Source: an uncultured Lachnospiraceae bacterium (GTDB taxonomy: Bacteria > Bacillota_A > Clostridia > Lachnospirales > Lachnospiraceae). From it: 11,380 nt of DNA. The translations under genes and the position numbers were made by a program. Every line of letters starts with the position of its first letter. Within the stretch, counting starts at the first letter, position 1. The notes beneath the pieces were generated by a model that searched no databases, was not told the DNA's origin, and was given only the letters and a program-made list of their open reading frames with translations. Location of the stretch: contig CAJUDN010000064.1 in the NCBI GenBank assembly GCA_910585355.1, positions 2,450 to 13,829 on the forward strand, in the 5' to 3' direction. Positions 7,110-11,380 of this stretch are shown here, piece by piece.

Positions 7110-7826
7110 TCAATTCAATATTTCGTTTTGAGATGCCAGCGCCAAATTAAGGCTGTCTACCCAGTTCTCAACCGTGGATTGGCTGGCATTACCGGAGAAT
7201 CGGTTGCCGGAGAGCCATGTGGCCCCATCGGTGACCGCCGCAAGATTGGTTGCACTGGAGCCGATGCCGCTGCTGCCGGAGGTGCAGAAAGGTACGATAG
7301 TCTTGCCGGACAGATCATAGGCTTCTGCAAAGGTATACATGATTTTCGGCGCCTGCCCCCACCAGATGGGATAGCCCAGGAAAATCACATCGTACTGTTC
7401 CATGTTATCCACACTGCCGGAAATGGCGGGACGTGCAGTATCGTCGTTTTGCTCCCGGTTAGCCCGGCAGTCGCCGTTATAGTTCAGGTCATCGGAAGTG
7501 TAGGGTATCTCCGGTACGATCTCGTACAAATCGGCATCCAGAATATCGTCCAAATGATTGGCAATATTTTCCGTGTTGTTGGTGGCGGAGAAATACGCAA
7601 TCAGGATCTTCTTCCCGCTGCTCTCTGATTCGCCAACAGGACCGCCCTCTGACGGAGTAGCATTCTCCGGCCGATTCTCCGGGGATCTCTCCGATACGGT
7701 GGAGGCGGGTGCATTCCCTTCCGGCGCAGGGGCAGAGCCGGTATTGCCCTGCCCAGCCACAGAGCCGCAGGCGGCAAGAATGAGCACAATGGCCACAGTC
7801 AAAAAAAGGAAACATGTTTTTTTCAT
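7110..7826 (-). CDS. Lipid-anchored flavodoxin-fold protein
   Basis: A 238-residue predicted lipoprotein. The N terminus has two lysines, a hydrophobic stretch (4-17) and a lipobox LAAC with C20 as the lipidated residue. A low-complexity linker rich in S, G, P, E and N (about 22-70) leads to a flavodoxin domain of the Flavodoxin_4 type: strand KKILIAYFS (72-80), FMN phosphate loop SATNNTENIA (80-89), YEIVPEIPYTSDDLNY (101-116), FLGYPIWWGQAPKIM (149-163) and SGKTIVPFCTSGSSGIG (173-189). It should sit on the outer face of the membrane and bind FMN or act in electron transfer or reduction there; most flavodoxins are cytoplasmic. ATG 7826 is preferred because AGGGAGG lies eight bases upstream and the signal peptide begins there; the frame is open 23 codons further into the upstream gene. 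It is the last gene of the tetR operon, 13 bases after the flavodoxin stop. Partner and substrate are unknown. Confidence 0.85.
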   Translation of the reverse strand: MKKTCFLFLTVAIVLILAACGSVAGQGNTGSAPAPEGNAPASTVSERSPENRPENATPSEGGPVGESESSGKKILIAYFSATNNTENIANHLDDILDADLYEIVPEIPYTSDDLNYNGDCRANREQNDDTARPAISGSVDNMEQYDVIFLGYPIWWGQAPKIMYTFAEAYDLSGKTIVPFCTSGSSGIGSSATNLAAVTDGATWLSGNRFSGNASQSTVENWVDSLNLALASQNEILN

Positions 7827-7839
7827 GCTGCGGACCTCC

Positions 7840-8319
7840 CTACATGGACAAGCTGTTGACCCAGGCAGCAAGAGCTTCCCTGGTCTGTCTGCCATTCAGC
7901 AGTTTCCCGTCCCGAATGACCGCACCGGAAGCGCTGTTTTTCAAATCAACGGCAGTTTTACCGAAACCGCTGCCGCCGGAGGTGGCGAACAGGATTATCG
8001 TCTTGCCGGTAAAGTCGTAGCTCTCCAGGAAGGTATTGATGATGGTGGGAGCCGTATACCACCAGATGGGAAAGCCCAGGAAGATAGTGTCGTAGTCCTC
8101 AATGTGGGCGTCCTGGTCTGCCAGAGGCGGGCGGAAAGACTTGTCATTCATCTCTACACTGCTGCGAGACTTTTTGTCCTGCCAATTCAAGTCGGCGCGG
8201 GTATAGGGCGTCTGCGGCTTGATCTCGTAGAGGTCGGCTCCCGCCGCCTCTGCCAGCGTCTTTGCAACGGCAGCAGTGGTGCCGCTGGCCGAAAAATATG
8301 CAACTAATTTCTTGCTCAT
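7840..8319 (-). CDS. Cytoplasmic flavodoxin (Flavodoxin_4 type)
   Basis: A 159-residue single-domain flavodoxin without signal peptide. Seen: first strand KKLVAYFS (3-10), phosphate-binding loop SASGTTAAVAK (10-20), YEIKPQTPYTRADLNW (31-46), FLGFPIWWYTAPTI (80-93) with the aromatic pair expected near the FMN ring, and TGKTIILFATSGGSGFGK (103-120). It should carry FMN and act as an electron carrier or small NAD(P)H-linked reductase partner; the neighbouring aldo-keto reductase and the common operon suggest a role in stress or xenobiotic reduction, which is inference. AGGAGG lies eight bases before the ATG. It starts 15 bases after the aldo-keto reductase stop and is followed by the lipoprotein paralogue, whose ribosome site overlaps this gene's stop. 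The two share the same motifs but differ clearly in sequence. Confidence 0.9.
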   Translation of the reverse strand: MSKKLVAYFSASGTTAAVAKTLAEAAGADLYEIKPQTPYTRADLNWQDKKSRSSVEMNDKSFRPPLADQDAHIEDYDTIFLGFPIWWYTAPTIINTFLESYDFTGKTIILFATSGGSGFGKTAVDLKNSASGAVIRDGKLLNGRQTREALAAWVNSLSM

Positions 8320-8334
8320 GGTAAATTCCTCCTG

Positions 8335-9375
8335 TCACTTGATTTCTTGATTACCGGTAGACCATACATGGGACTGCTTTGCGGCGGCAGTGGTGTTCTG
8401 CGCCATTACGCCCACCAGCGCGTGTGGAACATAGGGTTCCTCCAGATAGATCAGCTCCTCCGCCGTCAGATTCAGGTCTACCGATTTAACCGCGCCCTCC
8501 ATGTGGCGAAGCTTGGTGGCGCCCACCACCGGGGCCGTCACCTTGGTCAGCAGCCACGCCAGAGCGATTTCCGTCATGGTAACACCGTGTTGATCGGCCA
8601 GCTTTGCTGCCCGGCAGATGATCTCGCCGTCCTGTTCTGCTGTGGCGTCATATTTCAATTTGGCGTAGCCGTCCTCCTCCAGCCGTTTGGAGGTTTCGCC
8701 GGCGCGCTTGGAGAGCCGTCCGCCCGCCAGGGGGCTGTAGGGCGTCATGGCGATGTTGTCCACGGCGCAGAGCTCCGCCATTTCCCGCTCTTCCTCCCGG
8801 AAAATCAGGTTGTAGTGGCCCTGGACGGAAACAAACTTGGCGAAGCCCTCTTGTTCCGCCAGAGCGTTGGCCTTGGCGAGCTGCCATGCAAAGCAGTTGG
8901 AGATACCGATATATCGGGTCTTGCCTGCCTTGACCATCTTATTCAGTCCGTCCATGATTTCATAGAGCGGAGTCTGGTAGTCCCACATATGGTAGATATA
9001 CAAATCGACATAGTCCAGGCCCAAATTGTGCAGACTGGTATTTAACATCCGTTCGATGTGTTGTTGGCCGTTAACGCCCGCTGCAATCTCGTCCTGCGTC
9101 CGGGGGAGAAATTTTGTGGCTACCACCATATCCTCCCGTCTGGCGAAATCCCGGACAGCACGGCCCACATACTGCTCGCTGGTGCCGCTCTGGTAAGCAA
9201 TGGCGGTGTCAAAAAAGTTTACCCCCAGTTCCAACGCCCGTTTGATGATCTCGCGGGAATGGGTCTCATCAATGGTCCAGGAGTGCTGCCCATTCCCGGC
9301 ATCGCCAAAACCCATGCAGCCCAGACAGATACGGGAAACTGACAGCTCCGAATCACCTAACTTTGTGTAATGCAC
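8335..9375 (-). CDS. Aldo-keto reductase, YajO-like
   Basis: A 346-residue NADP(H)-dependent aldo-keto reductase with a TIM barrel. The catalytic tetrad is visible as D56 (FFDTA), Y61, K88 (ATKF) and H129 (IYHMWD). The sequence resembles E. coli YajO through its length: the CLGCMGFG start (17-24), RDFARREDMVVATK (75-88), GLDYVDLYIYHMWDYQTP (119-136), HYNLIFREEEREM (187-199), YSPLAGGRL (213-221) and ALAWLLTK (271-278). About 25 extra residues follow the usual C-terminal PYVPH motif. The start is GTG at 9375, with GGAGG seven bases upstream; there is no suitable ATG nearby. It is the second gene of the tetR operon, 27 bases after tetR and 15 before the flavodoxin. The substrate is unknown; YajO-type enzymes reduce aldehydes and sugars, and a detoxification role fits the operon. 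Confidence 0.92.
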   Translation of the reverse strand: MHYTKLGDSELSVSRICLGCMGFGDAGNGQHSWTIDETHSREIIKRALELGVNFFDTAIAYQSGTSEQYVGRAVRDFARREDMVVATKFLPRTQDEIAAGVNGQQHIERMLNTSLHNLGLDYVDLYIYHMWDYQTPLYEIMDGLNKMVKAGKTRYIGISNCFAWQLAKANALAEQEGFAKFVSVQGHYNLIFREEEREMAELCAVDNIAMTPYSPLAGGRLSKRAGETSKRLEEDGYAKLKYDATAEQDGEIICRAAKLADQHGVTMTEIALAWLLTKVTAPVVGATKLRHMEGAVKSVDLNLTAEELIYLEEPYVPHALVGVMAQNTTAAAKQSHVWSTGNQEIK

Positions 9376-9402
9376 GATAAAACCTCCAATCTGAAATGGT
9401 TC

Positions 9403-10035
9403 TTACTGTTTTCCGCCCGCGAACAACCGCTTTGCACAGGCATAGACCATTTCACGGATGGACAGATACACGAAATTGACTTTGGCCTTCTCCATCGCTT
9501 CCCGCTGTTTATCCGTAACGACTGTATAGGGGTAAACACCAAACAAGAATGGAAAAAAGGCATACAAGAACTGCTGTCGATCCTCATTGTCCATCTCCGG
9601 CCGAAACTTTATCAAAAGTCGATCCATCGCCCGAATGGAATTGCCGTAGGCGACCTTAAATTCTACTAACCGTTCCAGGCGGCTGTTCTCCTCCATATCG
9701 TAGTGATTCATGGACATCAGCTTCAAAAGCAGGGCGCGTCTTTCCAGAGAATCGGCTAATTCTATGGAAAGCTCATCATCTGTCAGCGTTTCATGAGCCG
9801 CAACAATTTCATCCAAATCTGCAATCCACTTCTCGTATTCCTGTTGAAGCAGCGCCAAAAAGATTTCCTCCTTGGTCTGGAAGTAGTTGTAGATGGATGT
9901 TCGGGTGAACGATGTGGCGGCTCCGATCTCTTTGATGGTGATGTCTTTGAAGCTCATCGTTTTATACAGAGATGCACAGGCGCAGATAATTTCCTCTTTC
10001 CGCGCATTGGTTAGTTTCTCTGATCCTTTCGGCAT
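9403..10035 (-). CDS. TetR-family transcriptional regulator
   Basis: A 210-residue repressor-type protein. The TetR helix-turn-helix is at about residues 10-60: ARKEEIICACASLYK forms helix 1, DITIKEIGAATSFTRTSIYN (31-50) is the helix-turn-helix, and YFQTKEEIFLALLQQEY is the conserved helix 4 entry. The remaining 140 residues are the ligand-binding and dimer part and show only weak family features, so the inducer cannot be named. AGGAGG lies seven bases before ATG 10035. It is first in the operon with aldo-keto reductase and two flavodoxins. Two palindromes matching each other flank the operon promoter immediately upstream, so autorepression is strongly suggested, with release by a small toxic or redox-active molecule as the likely trigger (inference). 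Confidence 0.93.
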   Translation of the reverse strand: MPKGSEKLTNARKEEIICACASLYKTMSFKDITIKEIGAATSFTRTSIYNYFQTKEEIFLALLQQEYEKWIADLDEIVAAHETLTDDELSIELADSLERRALLLKLMSMNHYDMEENSRLERLVEFKVAYGNSIRAMDRLLIKFRPEMDNEDRQQFLYAFFPFLFGVYPYTVVTDKQREAMEKAKVNFVYLSIREMVYACAKRLFAGGKQ

Positions 10036-10052
10036 ATTAGCTCCTCCTTATT

Positions 10053-10067
10053 CTGACACCATGTCAG
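10053..10067. promoter_or_regulatory. TetR operator, proximal copy
   Basis: CTGACA-CCA-TGTCAG is a perfect inverted repeat with six-base arms. It lies immediately at and after the expected transcript start (about 10068) of the tetR operon and shares TGACAC/TGTCA half-sites with the distal copy 36 bases away, centre to centre. Binding here would block promoter escape. Confidence 0.75.
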
Positions 10068-10074
10068 TAATATC

Positions 10075-10103
10075 ATTATACCGTTGTTCTGACACTGTGT
10101 CAA
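10075..10103 (-). promoter_or_regulatory. Consensus promoter of the tetR operon
   Basis: On the minus strand a perfect TTGACA (10098-10103) is followed after exactly 17 bases by a perfect TATAAT (10075-10080). It points at tetR and should transcribe all four genes of the operon down to 7110. Such a strong promoter needs tight repression, consistent with an operator on each side. Confidence 0.88.
10090..10102. promoter_or_regulatory. TetR operator, distal copy
   Basis: TGACAC-T-GTGTCA is a perfect 13-base palindrome that covers five bases of the -35 hexamer. Together with the copy at 10053-10067 it brackets the promoter, so repressor bound here would exclude RNA polymerase. Its half-sites match those of the other copy. 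Confidence 0.75.
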
Positions 10104-10125
10104 TATACAAATTAAATCTTCTGCT

Positions 10126-10329
10126 GTGAGAAGCAAATTACTTCTGTCAGAAAAAGAATATCTACAACTAATTACAAGTGGGAAAATAAAAAGTTTTCCC
10201 GATCAGAATCTAAAAAAATGTAAATTGAAAGAAGGCGTTACCCCTGTTTTTGATCATGGATTACAAATGAGTAGAGATTGTACGGGTTGCCGGAAACGTG
10301 GGCAATCTTTATCACAGAGAATGACGTAA
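10126..10329 (+). CDS. Small unrecognised open frame, possibly decayed
   Basis: A 67-codon frame beginning at GTG, AT-rich, encoding a basic protein with C-T-G-C near residues 52-55. It has no recognisable family and no good ribosome site. The frame is open upstream into the tetR promoter, so it may be the 3' part of a truncated gene. The text from EKEYLQLITSGKIKSF to PVFDHGLQM looks protein-like rather than random, but this is only an impression. Its 3' end overlaps the PD-(D/E)XK remnant in another frame. Confidence 0.2.
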   Translation: MRSKLLLSEKEYLQLITSGKIKSFPDQNLKKCKLKEGVTPVFDHGLQMSRDCTGCRKRGQSLSQRMT

Positions 10330-10476
10330 TGAGAAAAGAGCTGCTAATGCATGACTTCTCCTGCACAGACAAAGCGGATATGTACTATGGGACACCGGCG
10401 GACAGGGTGAGAGCTTTTAATTTCAGAACTTTCTCCTGAGGGAGTCAAACAGCTGAAAGCTGATAGAAGCGCATAG
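10281..10476 (+). pseudogene. Broken PD-(D/E)XK nuclease/transposase-family remnant
   Basis: Translation from 10281 gives YGLPETWAIFITENDV, then LLMHDFSCTDKADMYYG and ADRVRAF, followed by a stop at 10437-10439. These match the conserved C-terminal blocks, LPETYVIFITENDV and LMHDFSCTD-x-x-DMYY-x-x-LA-x-RVR-x-F, of the PD-(D/E)XK nuclease family transposase proteins abundant in Clostridia. A further matching piece, EGVKQLK, appears in the +1 frame from 10438 to a stop at 10474-10476. The roughly 40-50 residues normally found between the first two blocks are missing, the nuclease core upstream is absent (a TAG lies three codons before 10281), and the tail is frameshifted. It is therefore a dead fragment with at least two lesions. 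Confidence 0.75.
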
Positions 10477-10484
10477 ACAGAGTT

Positions 10485-10526
10485 ATAGAGCCGGGAATCT
10501 AAAAAACAGGTTCCCGGCTCTATTTT
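10485..10526 (+). terminator. Strong hairpin, probable intrinsic terminator
   Basis: ATAGAGCCGGGAA (10485-10497) pairs perfectly with TTCCCGGCTCTAT (10511-10523) across a 13-base loop, followed by a short T-run on the plus strand. The T-run lies only on the plus side, so it best fits the former end of the broken PD-(D/E)XK gene. It also lies about 20 bases beyond the ferritin stop on the other strand and may help end that transcript, though no T-run follows in that direction. Confidence 0.7.
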
Positions 10527-10540
10527 GCGACAACTCCTTT

Positions 10541-11050
10541 TTATAATACCAAGGAAGGTGCGGAATATGTTCTTTCCTGCAATTCCTGATTTAACAGGTA
10601 AAGACTTCTGGCATCATCTCCGAACAGCTTCATCTTCTGAATCAGATCACTGGAATTCTTCTCTTCCTCACCCTGTTCTTTCACAAACCAGTCCAAAAAC
10701 TGCATGGTGCGGTGATCTCTGGCAGCAGCGGCCGCATCATAAAGATCATTGATTAAAGAGGTCACATACTTTTCATGCTCCAGAGCAGCCGTCAGCGGAT
10801 CCATCAAAGTTTCAAACACCTTATCTGGTTTTGCGATAGCCTCCAGGGTCACAGCCTCTCCGTTGTTCTGCATATACTGGTAAAACAGCATGGCATGATC
10901 CTGCTCTTCCTTTGCCTGAATCTCATACCAGTTGGCAAAACCATCCAGCCCCCTAGAAGAGTAGAAGTTTGCCATATCCAGGTACAGATATGCCGAGTAG
11001 AATTCTTTGTTGACTTGAGTGTTTAAAAGTTCAGAGACTTTTTTATCCAT
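10541..11050 (-). CDS. ftnA: Non-haem bacterial ferritin
   Basis: A 169-residue ferritin that assembles into a 24-subunit cage and oxidises and stores iron in the cytoplasm. Ferroxidase residues seen, aligned to E. coli FtnA: E16, Y23, E49 and H52 (KEEQDH), E93 (HEKY), Q126 and E129 (EQGEEE). The four-helix layout and length match FtnA (about 165). The C terminus, ERTYSAPSLVL, is slightly longer than usual and has no haem-ligand methionine pattern of bacterioferritin. GGAGG lies nine bases before ATG 11050. It has its own promoter and stands alone between the MATE gene and the decayed region. No Fur-box-like palindrome was recognised in the upstream 70 bases. Confidence 0.95.
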   Translation of the reverse strand: MDKKVSELLNTQVNKEFYSAYLYLDMANFYSSRGLDGFANWYEIQAKEEQDHAMLFYQYMQNNGEAVTLEAIAKPDKVFETLMDPLTAALEHEKYVTSLINDLYDAAAAARDHRTMQFLDWFVKEQGEEEKNSSDLIQKMKLFGDDARSLYLLNQELQERTYSAPSLVL

Positions 11051-11085
11051 GGTATATATCCTCCATCTCTTTTTAATTTTATTTC

Positions 11086-11114
11086 ATCATAGCACGGTCC
11101 GGAGCAGAATACAA
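11086..11114 (-). promoter_or_regulatory. Promoter of the ferritin gene
   Basis: On the minus strand TTGTAT (11109-11114), 17 bases, then TATGAT (11086-11091), a five-of-six match to the -10 consensus. It lies in the 71-base gap after the MATE stop, about 35 bases before the ferritin start codon. Confidence 0.5.
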
Positions 11115-11121
11115 GAAACTT

Positions 11122-11380
11122 TTATGTAGCAGTTTCTCTCCCCTGGCACCTCTTAAAGATCTTTCGCAGCATAATGACCGCCGCTATGGCCAAAATGGAC
11201 TCTGCAAAGGGCTGAGCGTAGGGAAGCCCGTACAGCGGGAATAAGTAATTCAAAATAAGCAATGCCGGAATTTCCAGAATAATCTTTCTCATAACGGCAA
11301 ATATAAGGGCGTTCCTTCCCAGTCCCAGGGCCTGGAATACGCCCACAGCCAGGAAATCCGTATAAATCAGAGGAAGGCCC
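11122..11380 (-). CDS. MATE-family efflux transporter, C-terminal end
   Basis: The last 86 or so codons of a membrane protein that enters from outside the window. The sequence resembles the end of MATE (DinF/NorM-like) sodium- or proton-driven multidrug exporters of Clostridia: YTDFLAVGVFQALGLGRNAL, then a basic turn MRKI, a hydrophobic segment IILEIPALLILNYLFPLYG, the loop LPYAQPFAE and a last hydrophobic segment ILAIAAVIMLRKIF before a short charged tail. Two transmembrane helices are visible. The frame is open to the window edge, so an internal GTG at 11346 is not a start. The ferritin gene follows after 71 bases with its own promoter. Confidence 0.8.
   Translation of the reverse strand, partial: GLPLIYTDFLAVGVFQALGLGRNALIFAVMRKIILEIPALLILNYLFPLYGLPYAQPFAESILAIAAVIMLRKIFKRCQGRETAT

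Noticed and set aside
7827..7895. Upstream start for the lipoprotein flavodoxin
   Set aside because: It would bury the signal peptide and overlap the preceding gene; ATG 7826 has AGGGAGG at eight bases and begins a standard lipoprotein signal.
7558..8307. Long open frame antisense to both flavodoxin genes
   Set aside because: It runs opposite two well-supported genes, has no ribosome site and no recognisable family; it is a by-product of GC-rich codon use on the other strand. The same holds for 8347-9045 opposite the aldo-keto reductase.
1..11380. CRISPR array, tRNA, rRNA or riboswitch
   Set aside because: No regularly spaced repeats, no tRNA cloverleaf or CCA-type ends and no known riboswitch core were noticed in the gaps; this was by eye only.

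Overview
The window reads as chromosomal DNA of a Gram-positive anaerobe of the Clostridia, most likely a Lachnospiraceae-type gut commensal. Grounds: strong AGGAGG-type ribosome sites, a short-form CHR transporter, an LTA-synthase-type sulfatase, a second-type RsmH with a basic N-terminal extension, paired WYL regulators, flavodoxin/aldo-keto reductase genes and a remnant of a PD-(D/E)XK transposase/nuclease family common in that group. No rRNA, tRNA, CRISPR array or intact mobile element was seen.

Layout. (1) 1-2058, minus: an LTA synthase-like membrane phosphoglycerol transferase, followed 18 bases later by the N-terminal third or so of a CHR (chromate) transporter that leaves the window. 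(2) 2205-4587, minus: the RNA ligase gene rtcB, then rsmH (16S rRNA C1402 N4-methyltransferase), so two RNA-acting enzymes in tandem. (3) 4732-6979, plus: two overlapping WYL-domain regulator genes, divergent from rtcB, behind a near-consensus promoter that carries three alternating 5-base half-sites. (4) 6980-7109: spacer with a 16-codon flavodoxin remnant. (5) 7110-10103, minus: a self-contained operon, tetR - aldo-keto reductase - cytoplasmic flavodoxin - lipoprotein flavodoxin, with gaps of 27, 15 and 13 bases, driven by a perfect TTGACA-17-TATAAT promoter flanked by two matching palindromic operators. (6) 10104-10540: decayed DNA on the plus strand, holding a small unrecognised open frame, a broken PD-(D/E)XK family fragment and a strong hairpin. 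(7) 10541-11380, minus: a bacterial ferritin with its own promoter, preceded by the C-terminal end of a MATE-family transporter that enters from outside the window.

Working together. The tetR operon looks like an inducible redox/detoxification unit: the regulator represses its own promoter, and induction co-produces an NAD(P)H-linked reductase and two flavodoxin-fold proteins, one in the cytoplasm and one tethered outside the membrane. The rtcB/WYL block looks like an RNA-repair gene facing candidate ligand-sensing regulators; a control link between them is inferred from the shared upstream region only. The most unusual items are that divergent rtcB/WYL-WYL arrangement and the lipid-anchored flavodoxin.
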